From assembly GCA_900188465.1 (NCBI GenBank), contig FZPE01000003.1:186001-250000 (forward strand): a stretch of DNA of 64,000 nucleotides, read 5' to 3'. The notes beneath the pieces were generated by a model that did no database searches, was not told the DNA's origin, and worked only from the letters and a program-made list of their open reading frames with translations. Made by a program: the position numbers and the translations under genes. How positions within the stretch are numbered: position 1 is the first letter of the stretch; each line of letters starts with the position of its first letter. Origin of the DNA: Micrococcales bacterium KH10 (GTDB lineage: Bacteria; Actinomycetota; Actinomycetes; Actinomycetales; Cellulomonadaceae). Positions 53,362 to 61,795 of this stretch are shown piece after piece.

Positions 53362-54596
53362 CGACACCGAACACGGATTCGTTGATCGAGTCGATTCGCG
53401 AAAGCATCGTCTCAAGTTCCGAGTTGTCCCGCCTGGACGACGACGAGCTACGCGAATACATCCGCGATGTTCTCGAACGCGAACTCGCTGACTCCTACAC
53501 CCCGATCGAAGAAAAAGTCCGGGTCATCCAGCAGGTCTATGGCGCGATCCGCGGGCTCGGGCCGCTCGACAGCTTGCTGCACGACGAGTCCGTGACCGAG
53601 ATCATGGTCAACGGTCCGCGCAATATCTTCATCGAGCGTGACGGACGAGTATCGCGGGTTGACAGTTACTTCGAGAACGAGCGCCGTCTCGAAGATGTCA
53701 TCCAACGCATCGTCGGCACCGCGGGCCGCGAAGTCAACCAGGCGAACCCCATCGTGGACACCCGTCTGCCCGACGGCTCTCGTGTCAACGTGGTCCTTCC
53801 TCCCATCGCGTTGGAAGGGGCAACGGTCACCATTCGTAAGTTCTCCCGGGAACCGATGACTGTGCGCAAGCTCATCCAATATGGATCCATCACGCCCGAG
53901 GTCGCTGATTTTCTCGATGTACTCGTCAAGAGCAAGTACAACGTGTTCATCAGTGGCGGAACCGGCTCCGGAAAAACGACATTCCTCAACGCCCTGAGCA
54001 ACTTCATCCCCAAGACCGAACGTGTCATCACCATCGAGGACTCAGCGGAGCTGCAGATCGACAACATCGCCAACCTGGTACGGATGGAGACCCGTAACGC
54101 CAACACGTCCGGCACCGGCGAAATCGATATCCGAACCCTCATCAGGTCGTCGCTGCGTATGCGCCCCGAGCGCATCATCGTCGGTGAGGTCCGTGGCGCC
54201 GAAGCTCTCGACATGCTCCAGGCGATGAACACCGGACACGACGGTTCACTATCGACTGGTCACGCGAACTCGTCCAAAGACATGCTCAGCCGACTCGAGA
54301 CAATGGTGCTTCAAGCATCAGGATCGTTACCGTTGCAGGCGATCCGTCAGCAGATCGCTTCGGCGATCGATATCATCGTTCACCTGTCCCGGCTCCGCGA
54401 CCATTCCAGGCGCACGATGGAGATATCCGAGATCGTCGGATACGTCGACGGCGAGATCGAGCTCAACCCGCTGTTCGTCTTCGAGGAGGACGAGCACAGC
54501 ACTCTCGACCGGGTATCAGGAAGCCTGAATCGCACCGCAAACAAGTTAATGCACGACGAGAAGCTCTTGCTGGCCGGCCATAGGATTGAGATTTAG
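53358..54596 (+). CDS. tadA: TadA/CpaF secretion ATPase
   Basis: 412-residue hexameric ATPase powering Tad pilus assembly. N-terminal domain, then Walker A GGTGSGKTTFLN near residue 200, Asp box TIEDSAELQ, Walker B region RIIVGEVRGAEALDML near 272 and His box STGHANSS. Typical CpaF size and order. Coupled to tadZ upstream; tadB starts on the base after its stop. Confidence 0.95.
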   Translation: MTTPNTDSLIESIRESIVSSSELSRLDDDELREYIRDVLERELADSYTPIEEKVRVIQQVYGAIRGLGPLDSLLHDESVTEIMVNGPRNIFIERDGRVSRVDSYFENERRLEDVIQRIVGTAGREVNQANPIVDTRLPDGSRVNVVLPPIALEGATVTIRKFSREPMTVRKLIQYGSITPEVADFLDVLVKSKYNVFISGGTGSGKTTFLNALSNFIPKTERVITIEDSAELQIDNIANLVRMETRNANTSGTGEIDIRTLIRSSLRMRPERIIVGEVRGAEALDMLQAMNTGHDGSLSTGHANSSKDMLSRLETMVLQASGSLPLQAIRQQIASAIDIIVHLSRLRDHSRRTMEISEIVGYVDGEIELNPLFVFEEDEHSTLDRVSGSLNRTANKLMHDEKLLLAGHRIEI

Positions 54597-55442
54597 ATGG
54601 CTAAGAAGGAAATCGCTCCACAACTACAGCCCTCGTTGTTGAACACTCCGGCATACAACTACCGGGTGTATCACTTCGGGAAAGTCGAACGCATCGCGAC
54701 CTTTATCGTGACTTTTGGCTTGGGTGCCTTCGTGGGCTATACGTTCTTCGGTGGACTTGCCGTCGATCAGAACGGGGAGCCGACAACGGCCACTACCGTG
54801 ATCAACACCATTGTGATCCTGGTCTTCGGGTTGGCCGCGGCACGGATCCTGATGCCCATCCGAGCCAATGCGATACGCGTGCAAAAACAGCGGCAGCTGA
54901 AAAAACAGTTCGGCGACTTTCTCGCCAGCCTGACATCGTCGCTGTCTGCGGGCGGCACTATTGTGCAGGCCCTGGATTCGGCGCGATCCGACCTTGAGCA
55001 GCAGCATAACGAAGACGCTCCGATCGTCCATGAGATCGGACTCGTACTTGCCGGTTTCCACAACAATGTTCGTATCGAGGATATGCTCCACGACTTTGGC
55101 GAACGCAGCGGTGTGGACGACATCCAGTCCTTCGCCACGGTGTTCCGTATCGCCTACGAGCGCGGTGGTGACATGAAGGAGGTCGTACGGAACACGAATA
55201 CGATCCTCTCGGAGAAGATGTACATCAACGACGAGATTGAAACCAGTCTGTCTGGCAGCAAATACGAAACCCTCATCATGGCGGTGCTGCCCGTCGTCCT
55301 GGTCGCAATGATCAAAGGAAACGGTTCGACCTTCGGTGCGGCGCTGTCCACGCCGATCGGAATCATGTGTACCTTCATCGCCCTCACCCTGTTTGTCATC
55401 GCGTTCTTGCTTGCACGCAAGATCATGACGATTAAGATCTGA
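54597..55442 (+). CDS. tadB: TadB inner-membrane platform protein
   Basis: 281 residues. Two membrane helices near the N-terminus, a cytosolic T2SSF domain (FGDFLASLTSSLSAGGTIVQ, AYERGGDMKEVVRNTN) and one or two C-terminal helices. The T2SSF pattern with GG and late glycines matches TadB. Forms the platform with TadC next to the TadA ATPase. Confidence 0.9.
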   Translation: MAKKEIAPQLQPSLLNTPAYNYRVYHFGKVERIATFIVTFGLGAFVGYTFFGGLAVDQNGEPTTATTVINTIVILVFGLAAARILMPIRANAIRVQKQRQLKKQFGDFLASLTSSLSAGGTIVQALDSARSDLEQQHNEDAPIVHEIGLVLAGFHNNVRIEDMLHDFGERSGVDDIQSFATVFRIAYERGGDMKEVVRNTNTILSEKMYINDEIETSLSGSKYETLIMAVLPVVLVAMIKGNGSTFGAALSTPIGIMCTFIALTLFVIAFLLARKIMTIKI

Positions 55443-55450
55443 GCCGCACC

Positions 55451-56323
55451 ATGTACCTCGACACCACTCAACTCATCCTGATGATCGTCGGCACCTTGCT
55501 GTTGATTGCGTGGATCGTCTTCTTCATCACTGGGCGCAAGTATCGCGACCTCTTCGCCAATCTCGACGACAAGCAGCACCCCCTGCACGAGATCTATCAC
55601 GTCGGATATGCGCTGCTCAAGGCCGTACGGTACTCATTTAGAAACAACAACGACAAGGAACTTCGGCGCATGCTGGAGATCCTGTATGAGAAGGACTACG
55701 GCGACTACTACCTGCATGCGCTCCGCGCACAGCAGGCCACGATGCTGCTGACACTGACGATCGTGTCATTCGGCTTGTACGGCTTCGTGAACGAACCCAT
55801 TTTGTTGGGCTTGTTGCTCGTATGCGCCTTGACCGTCACCTATTACTTCCAGGATCAGGTCAAGACTGAGATTCGCCGTCGGCAAGAGGCGATCATGCTC
55901 GATTTCTGCGACGCTGTCTCACTGCTGGCGCTGCTCACAAACGCCGGAATGATCTTCCGTGAGGCTTGGCGCCGTACCAGCTTGGCCGGTGAAGGCGTGT
56001 TGTACAAAGAGATGCGCATGGCCGTACAGCAAATCGACAACGGCATGCCCGATGTCGATGCGATCACAAATTTCGGGATGAGAAGCATGCTGCCGGAAGT
56101 CAAGAAATTCTCCGGTCTGATTGTTCAAGGCACCCAAAAGGGCGGCGGCGAACTTCCTGCTCTGCTCACGGCGCAAAGCGCTGAAAGTTGGCATCTGAAA
56201 AAACAGGTGGTCCAACGCAAGAGCAATAAGGCGGGCAGCATGCTGCTGCTGCCGATGATCCTGATGTTCACCGGCATCCTTATTTTGGTGATCGTGCCGA
56301 TGTTCTCGGGCCTGACCATTTAG
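55451..56323 (+). CDS. tadC: TadC inner-membrane platform protein
   Basis: 290 residues, a second T2SSF protein: LDFCDAVSLLALLTNAGMIF, FSGLIVQGTQKGGGELPALL, and terminal helices SMLLLPMILMFTGILILVIV. Eight bases after tadB. The 138-base gap after it contains a possible hairpin (56328-56335 with 56361-56368) but no pilin-sized ORF. Confidence 0.9.
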   Translation: MYLDTTQLILMIVGTLLLIAWIVFFITGRKYRDLFANLDDKQHPLHEIYHVGYALLKAVRYSFRNNNDKELRRMLEILYEKDYGDYYLHALRAQQATMLLTLTIVSFGLYGFVNEPILLGLLLVCALTVTYYFQDQVKTEIRRRQEAIMLDFCDAVSLLALLTNAGMIFREAWRRTSLAGEGVLYKEMRMAVQQIDNGMPDVDAITNFGMRSMLPEVKKFSGLIVQGTQKGGGELPALLTAQSAESWHLKKQVVQRKSNKAGSMLLLPMILMFTGILILVIVPMFSGLTI

Positions 56324-56461
56324 CGGACTACTTGGCTATATCAGGACAGCCGCAGCCTAACCAAGTAGATTAGCCATCGGAGCGGAAAAGCCACGTGAAA
56401 GCGTGCTACCGCTGTTCACAGCATGCTGTCCCGAACCAACACAATAGGAGAGACCGCAACG

Positions 56462-57268
56462 ATGAAAGCCACACGAATTAGCCGCAAGGACCGAACCGGT
56501 CTGGCCAAATTAGGGCTTCTCGCATGCGCATGCGTGCTCGCGTTCACCACTGCTGCATGCTCATCCGACAGCGAACCGACCTCCCCCGCCAACGGCGGCG
56601 ACAACACCAGCCAGTCGAACGGCGAGGGCACCGACGAGGATATCGTCAACGGAACCATCTACGAGCCGAATGAGCCACGTCCGATGCCTTCCGGCGACGA
56701 GTTCGGGTATGTCACCGTGACGAACATGGGGCTGCCACGTCTCGAGGCGGCGATCGCGGGGCAAGAAGATCCTCGGTACGACGACCCTCGCTACGTCCTG
56801 CTGAAGCGAGGTGAACCGCTCCCCGACAGCATCAAAGAAATCGTCAATGAAAAGTACTTCCAAGAAGGCGTCGAGATGTTCGCTCGTATGAGCGAACTCA
56901 ATGACCCAGACGATTTCCACTTCGCAATCAGTACGTTCAGGTCAAACATGAACGCCCTGCTTCGTGAAATCCAGGAAGCATCAGGAACTTTCGTCGATGT
57001 GATCTACGACAACGGTCTCACGGACGAACTTCTCGGTGGCTTCAACAGAGGATTCACCGGAACCATTGCCTGGACAGACAGTTATGTCATGGACTTGACG
57101 CAGACCCCCGAAGAGTTCGTCGAGCTCTACGAGAAGGCACTGGCGGAACAGGGCATCAGCGACTATGAGTTCTGGGCATTCAAGCCGGAGATGCTGCCAC
57201 CGTGGCAAGCCGACAACAATGAGCTCCCATGGGACTACAGCGTCACCGAATGGAGTTCATGGAGCTAG
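56462..57268 (+). CDS. Lipoprotein of the Tad locus
   Basis: 268 residues. Basic N-terminus and lipobox AFTTAAC give a lipidated Cys near residue 33, followed by a Ser/Gly/Asn-rich linker and a globular, acidic domain (FGYVTVTNMGLPRLEAAI, ALAEQGISDYEFWAFKPE) that I do not recognise. AGGAGA lies nine bases before ATG 56462. Last gene of the rightward half; possibly a pilus assembly or anchoring factor, by position only. Confidence 0.7.
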   Translation: MKATRISRKDRTGLAKLGLLACACVLAFTTAACSSDSEPTSPANGGDNTSQSNGEGTDEDIVNGTIYEPNEPRPMPSGDEFGYVTVTNMGLPRLEAAIAGQEDPRYDDPRYVLLKRGEPLPDSIKEIVNEKYFQEGVEMFARMSELNDPDDFHFAISTFRSNMNALLREIQEASGTFVDVIYDNGLTDELLGGFNRGFTGTIAWTDSYVMDLTQTPEEFVELYEKALAEQGISDYEFWAFKPEMLPPWQADNNELPWDYSVTEWSSWS

Positions 57269-57294
57269 CCCGCTCCTGACGAGGACTGAGTAAA

Positions 57295-57346
57295 CGACTG
57301 TGGGTGGGACCAAGTGACTTCACTTGGTCCCACCCACAGTCGTTTT
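57295..57346. terminator. Bidirectional terminator between the two halves of the Tad locus
   Basis: A perfect 22-bp stem (57295-57316 with 57321-57342) around a four-base loop, followed by TTTT on the plus strand. It lies between convergent genes and is the strongest hairpin in the window. Confidence 0.9.
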
Positions 57347-57362
57347 AGTTGATTGTCCTATT

Positions 57363-59162
57363 TCACGAGATCGTGAAAAGCAGTTCTTCGTCACCGAGCA
57401 GGATCGTTGCGCCGGATTCGATCGCGACCTTCACACCCGGTTCAATGGTGGTTCCATTGACGAAGACACCGTTGGTAGCACCGCGATCCTGAATCGACCA
57501 GCCGGTGGGTTCGTAGTAGATGGTCGCGTGTTGCTTGCTCACCGTCCGGTCAGCCAAAATCAGATCCGCGTTATCGGTCTTGCGCCCGATGACAAACTCC
57601 GGCTTGGTAATAGGGATCGACTCCCCTGTGGCTTTGCGGACGATCATTGCGGTGATCTCGGTTGCATGCCGCGGCAGACTCTTGGGCTGTTCCGGCAGCA
57701 CTCCGGCTGACTCGATGTGAGTCACAGCAGGCGCGTGCACCGGTGGCTCACCATTGCTTCCCGCGTCAGTGACACCACTGTTCGGGAGGGCCTGTGGTGC
57801 AGGTACGTAAGGCGCGATGCCGGGTTGTGACACCAACCCGGGAGGCTGCGCCCCGACCTGTGGCTGCGTCGCAGGTATCGGTGCCGCGGCTGGTGCTGCG
57901 TCAGCCGCTGGTGCGGCCTCGTCCTGCTGTCCGAACATAACGGTTTGTCCGAAGTCTTCCACTGAACTGTGGTTCAGTCCGTAGAGGCCTACTGCTGGTG
58001 CCACCGACGCAGCATGCGGAGGCTGTGCGGCGGCCGCCGCCTGCATGTTCACAGCTGCAATGCCGCCGCCCTGCTGGCCTTGAGCAGTGGCGGGCAGGCC
58101 AGGGGTGCTCGTCATCGGTCCCGTCACAGGATGAGGTGCTCCATTGCTTCCAGGAACCTTGCCTGGGACAGGCTGGTTGTTCCCGGCGGCCTCCTTCGCG
58201 GCTTTCCGGGCAGCACGCTGCTCGTCATAGATGCGTTTGTTGTCGCTGCTGTAGTGGGCCATCAGATAGAAGATGCTCATCGGCTTCTCCGACGATTCGG
58301 TTGAAGCGCCAGCGGGTGCGTTGCGGCCGCCACTATCGTTGCGTGTCCTTTGAGGTTGTCGCGATGGCGGGACGCGCACGCCACCACCGTGTGGTGGCGC
58401 GGGCGGTGCAGCAGGAGCGGGCGGCGCGTGCGGTGGGGAGACCTGGGGTGCGGCTGACATCGGCGCCGCTGACATCGGCGTAGGCGGCGCGGCGATGGTA
58501 GGCCCGGTTAGCGGAGAACCTACAGTCGGTGCGGCAACGACGGGTGCCACAGGCACCGGGGGTACTGCTGTCGGCAGAGTGGGAACGTGCGGAGCTGAAT
58601 TGGTCGGCAATGCCGAACTGGCTTGGATCGCCAGCACATGCTTGAGAAAATCGGCCAGTTCAAAGGACTCCGCGACTTGCAGGTGTTCGCGAACCTGCGC
58701 CAACGTGGCCAATGTCGCAGCAGACGAAGCCTGAAGTCTCGCGATCAGGTCGTCCAGAGCAGGCCGCAGGTCGCTATTCGACTGATCTTTCAAGGGAACG
58801 TACAACAACTGTGCTGTCGTTGTCGTCGGATCAAAGTAAATGTGCTCTGGATCCAACACGAAGCAGTCGGTGTCGAGCATGAACCGCTGCGCATTGATCA
58901 GCGTTTCGGTCACCGACTTCACATACCACACGGCATCGGCATCTGACACGTCTGTCTGCAGAAAGGTCGCTCCAGGTACGGCAGCGCCGCTGTCATAGGT
59001 GATGAATATTTCGTCATCGACTTGTTTCTTGACGATCGGGATGACGCCTGGAACATCGTTGTGGGTCAGGATGTCGATGGCCACGTTATCGGGCCGACGT
59101 TCCGATCCGATTCGAAACTCGAGGATATTCGGCTTATTTGCTGGATCTGGGTATGTGAACAT
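57363..59162 (-). CDS. DUF6382-like plus FHA domain protein of the Tad locus
   Basis: 599 residues. Residues 1-180 (INAQRFMLDTDCFVLDPEHI, then YFDPTTTTAQLLYVPL) resemble the DUF6382 domain I know from Firmicutes Tad loci. Residues 185-490 are a Pro/Ala/Gly/Gln-rich linker. Residues 505-595 are an FHA domain: EFVIGRKTDNADLIL, VSKQHATIYYE, DRGATNGVFVNG, all phosphothreonine-binding motifs. No membrane segment. It could link Ser/Thr phosphorylation to pilus assembly; no kinase gene is in view. Two bases separate it from the WG-repeat gene. Confidence 0.8.
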   Translation of the reverse strand: MFTYPDPANKPNILEFRIGSERRPDNVAIDILTHNDVPGVIPIVKKQVDDEIFITYDSGAAVPGATFLQTDVSDADAVWYVKSVTETLINAQRFMLDTDCFVLDPEHIYFDPTTTTAQLLYVPLKDQSNSDLRPALDDLIARLQASSAATLATLAQVREHLQVAESFELADFLKHVLAIQASSALPTNSAPHVPTLPTAVPPVPVAPVVAAPTVGSPLTGPTIAAPPTPMSAAPMSAAPQVSPPHAPPAPAAPPAPPHGGGVRVPPSRQPQRTRNDSGGRNAPAGASTESSEKPMSIFYLMAHYSSDNKRIYDEQRAARKAAKEAAGNNQPVPGKVPGSNGAPHPVTGPMTSTPGLPATAQGQQGGGIAAVNMQAAAAAQPPHAASVAPAVGLYGLNHSSVEDFGQTVMFGQQDEAAPAADAAPAAAPIPATQPQVGAQPPGLVSQPGIAPYVPAPQALPNSGVTDAGSNGEPPVHAPAVTHIESAGVLPEQPKSLPRHATEITAMIVRKATGESIPITKPEFVIGRKTDNADLILADRTVSKQHATIYYEPTGWSIQDRGATNGVFVNGTTIEPGVKVAIESGATILLGDEELLFTIS

Positions 59163-59164
59163 GC

Positions 59165-60496
59165 TTAGACCTTTGATCGAGTAAGTTGCAGGAAGTACCA
59201 GGCTGGTTCTTTACCCACCCGGTCTCCGTCACCTCGTTTGATGAATGCTGTACCGGACTCGCTGAAGTCCAACGCGCCTAAGAATCGCGGCTCGATGGCG
59301 ATGTCGCCACTTTCGGAGACATAGCCCCAGTATTCGCCTTGTTGGACTGCTGCCAGGCCATTGGCGAAGGAACGCGCGTCATCGTATTCCGGGTCGATGA
59401 CTAGCTCCCCATCCGTATTGACGAATCCCCATTTGCCGCTGACCTGCACGGCAGCATATCCGTCGTCGTTGAATGGGCGAGCATCCTCGAATTCTAGTGA
59501 ACCGACCTGGGTGCCATCACCGTCATACATGCGGTATTTCGCATCTGGGGCGGCGAAATACCGCTCAGCACTATAGACGACCCCGCCCTCATTCTCCGCG
59601 ATCTTCGTGTAGTCCTCACCGACCTGCACACCACCGGGTGTCAGTATCTTCCACACTCCATCGACCTGCTGCACTCCGGCGAGGCCGTTCGCAAAACTGG
59701 AAGCATGATCGAACTCAGTGCCGCCCAGAACGGGATCGAAACTCGTGTTCAAGAACACGGTTCGACCGTTGCGTTGCTTGGCGGGGAATACATTTTCGTC
59801 AAGGGTCCCATAGGAGACATAGTCAGCTTTGGTGGCAATGAGCACAGTCTGGTAGCGCCGATTCACGAACTGCGGAACACCGTCGATCACCACTGGCGCG
59901 TAGTTTCCGTAGAACGAGTATGCCTCGGTGTAATTGTCGCCGCGCGTCCTACCGACAGCCTCCATGAACGACCAACTGCCCCGGGTGTAGACCGCCGCCA
60001 CATCGCCTCGGTGGAAGGTCCGGACGTCGTCGTAGGCATAGGTTCCGATCTCGTGCACGTACCGGATCGATGCGTAACTCGCCCGTAACTCATCCGAGGT
60101 CACCTCGTTGCGACCGGCTGCCTCGAAGACCTCGAAGGCGCTTTCATAGTCCTCCTCGTCAATATATACGCTGGTCAAACGTTCATATCCGAGGGCTTCG
60201 GTGGGGAAGAAACCGATGACTTCGCGCAGGACGCTTTTGTATCCGGCAGGATCCTGATTGATCTTGGAGAAGTCCATCAGCTCAACGGCGATCTCATGCG
60301 TGGGGTTCATCTGCAGAGCGCTACGGTAGTGCGAGAGCACCTCGGTGACGACCCCCTGCTCCGCCTTCTCCCTCGCGGTGGCGACGTGTTCGTTATACCG
60401 AGCCGACTCGTTCGCGTTGGCTCCGATAAGCGAGAACCAAGCGCCGGCGATAAGAGCCGTGAGCAGCAGCAGCACTCCATATGCCTTGAAACCCAT
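59165..60496 (-). CDS. WG-repeat membrane-anchored protein
   Basis: 443 residues. One N-terminal membrane helix (YGVLLLLTALIAGAWFSLIG), a TPR-like helical region (HYRSALQMNPTHEIAVELMD), then WG repeats from about 165 to 430: KWGFVNTDGELVIDPEYDDA, YWGYVSESGDIAIEPRF and earlier copies. The rest is expected outside the membrane. WG repeats are thought to be protein-binding beta structures. ATG 60496 follows GGGAGG. Position in the operon suggests a structural or assembly role. Confidence 0.8.
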   Translation of the reverse strand: MGFKAYGVLLLLTALIAGAWFSLIGANANESARYNEHVATAREKAEQGVVTEVLSHYRSALQMNPTHEIAVELMDFSKINQDPAGYKSVLREVIGFFPTEALGYERLTSVYIDEEDYESAFEVFEAAGRNEVTSDELRASYASIRYVHEIGTYAYDDVRTFHRGDVAAVYTRGSWSFMEAVGRTRGDNYTEAYSFYGNYAPVVIDGVPQFVNRRYQTVLIATKADYVSYGTLDENVFPAKQRNGRTVFLNTSFDPVLGGTEFDHASSFANGLAGVQQVDGVWKILTPGGVQVGEDYTKIAENEGGVVYSAERYFAAPDAKYRMYDGDGTQVGSLEFEDARPFNDDGYAAVQVSGKWGFVNTDGELVIDPEYDDARSFANGLAAVQQGEYWGYVSESGDIAIEPRFLGALDFSESGTAFIKRGDGDRVGKEPAWYFLQLTRSKV

Positions 60497-60500
60497 CTGG

Positions 60501-61178
60501 TTAGCCTCCCAGGCTAAGGAAAACGATGACCAGGACAGACCCGGCCAACATACTCGGTGCGAACGGCAGACCGTCCTTGAGCGTGGCGCGTTTACTCAAC
60601 AGCAGCGCACCCGACACTAGGAACATCACGATAAACGATGCGATGATCGCGGTAAGTCCCATCTCAGATCCGTAAAAGATCGGCACGATGGTAAGCAGCT
60701 TCAGGTCGCCGGTTCCCAGCCCCCCGCGCTGCAGAACCTTCATCACGAGCAGAAACACCAGCACGACCACAGTAGTCAACAGATCACGGCGCATCGAACT
60801 AAAGAAGACCGACGGATCTGCCGCGAGTTCAAACGGCATTACGATCACACGCGCCGCCAGCAAGAAGACAAGGATCTTGTTCGGGATGATGTGGTACTTG
60901 TAGTCAAGCGCCGCAATCGCGAAGAGTGCCGAGGTGAACAGCAGGATTCTCGCCATATACGTTGGTGCGATCTCCTGGTTCATCCACATGACGATGAAAG
61001 TCGTCAGGACAACCTGCGAGGCAATCGGAACAGCAAGCAGTCGACGTCGTTCAATGAGATCCGACGCCCGCCATTTCACTTTCCGTTTTGTGCTGTCGAT
61101 GTAGAGAGTCAGCGCGTACCAAACAATGGTCAGCAGGAGCGATCCACCGAGCCATAGGCTCAATTCAAGTGCGGTCAT
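60501..61178 (-). CDS. tadV: Prepilin peptidase (A24 family)
   Basis: 225-residue membrane aspartyl protease that processes type IV-like prepilins. The catalytic Asp residues lie in ALDYKYHIIPNKIL and in LGTGDLKLLT (GxGD). Seven or so hydrophobic helices. No N-terminal methyltransferase domain, as is usual in Tad loci. Its substrate should be a Flp or TadE-like pseudopilin; the only visible one is the next gene upstream. Confidence 0.88.
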   Translation of the reverse strand: MTALELSLWLGGSLLLTIVWYALTLYIDSTKRKVKWRASDLIERRRLLAVPIASQVVLTTFIVMWMNQEIAPTYMARILLFTSALFAIAALDYKYHIIPNKILVFLLAARVIVMPFELAADPSVFFSSMRRDLLTTVVVLVFLLVMKVLQRGGLGTGDLKLLTIVPIFYGSEMGLTAIIASFIVMFLVSGALLLSKRATLKDGLPFAPSMLAGSVLVIVFLSLGG

Positions 61179-61200
61179 GACGGAACTGGTACAGCCCTTC

Positions 61201-61794
61201 TCAACTCGTTGAGTATTCCCACCGCGCTGTCTGCGCCTTCGCAGTCATCGGTATCTCAATATTCACGAATGGCACACGCAATTTGTAGTCGACGATCAAT
61301 TCGATCTGGTCTCCATCCGTGATCGTGGATTCGGGGTTGACGATGAGGCCGTCTGCTCCATCGACGACCCCCAGCCCCGATAGCGTATCGCTCGCACTAT
61401 CTAGGCGTGCCCGCAGCAAAGTCTGGGCGGCCCCGTCACCCGTCTGCAGAATTTGTGCAATAGGGTTCGAGTCACTGCCGAGACCTGGAGAATCACCCGT
61501 CAACTGCTGCATGATGCTGCCGTATGCGTTCACCGCCTGCTGTGCGTATCCTCCTAGGTCACCGCCTGTCACATAGGTGAATTGAGATAGCTCCCGCGCC
61601 GTCGAGTTCACTGCGACTTCAACTCGCGCCTGTGCGGCGGCGAATATCACCAGTTGCAGCAGCGCTATGGAAAACATCAGATATAGCGGCAGAATCAAGG
61701 CTGCTTCAACAATGATCTGGCCGTCTTCGCCATTGTCGTCGCGCTTGCGGCGCCAGGGACGTGCTCCCGTCAACCAATCAGATTTCGTCGACAT
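61201..61794 (-). CDS. tadE: TadE-like pseudopilin
   Basis: 197 residues. A charged start leads to DGQIIVEAALILPLYLMFSI and a hydrophobic helix (ALLQLVIFAAAQARVEVA), the TadE N-terminal pattern, followed by a Gly/Asp/Thr-rich exported domain. The Glu in the hydrophobic segment resembles the prepilin Glu5. ATG 61794 lies one base after the stop of the preceding gene; the upstream frame overlaps that gene and is not used. Confidence 0.85.
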   Translation of the reverse strand: MSTKSDWLTGARPWRRKRDDNGEDGQIIVEAALILPLYLMFSIALLQLVIFAAAQARVEVAVNSTARELSQFTYVTGGDLGGYAQQAVNAYGSIMQQLTGDSPGLGSDSNPIAQILQTGDGAAQTLLRARLDSASDTLSGLGVVDGADGLIVNPESTITDGDQIELIVDYKLRVPFVNIEIPMTAKAQTARWEYSTS

Positions 61795-61795
61795 C

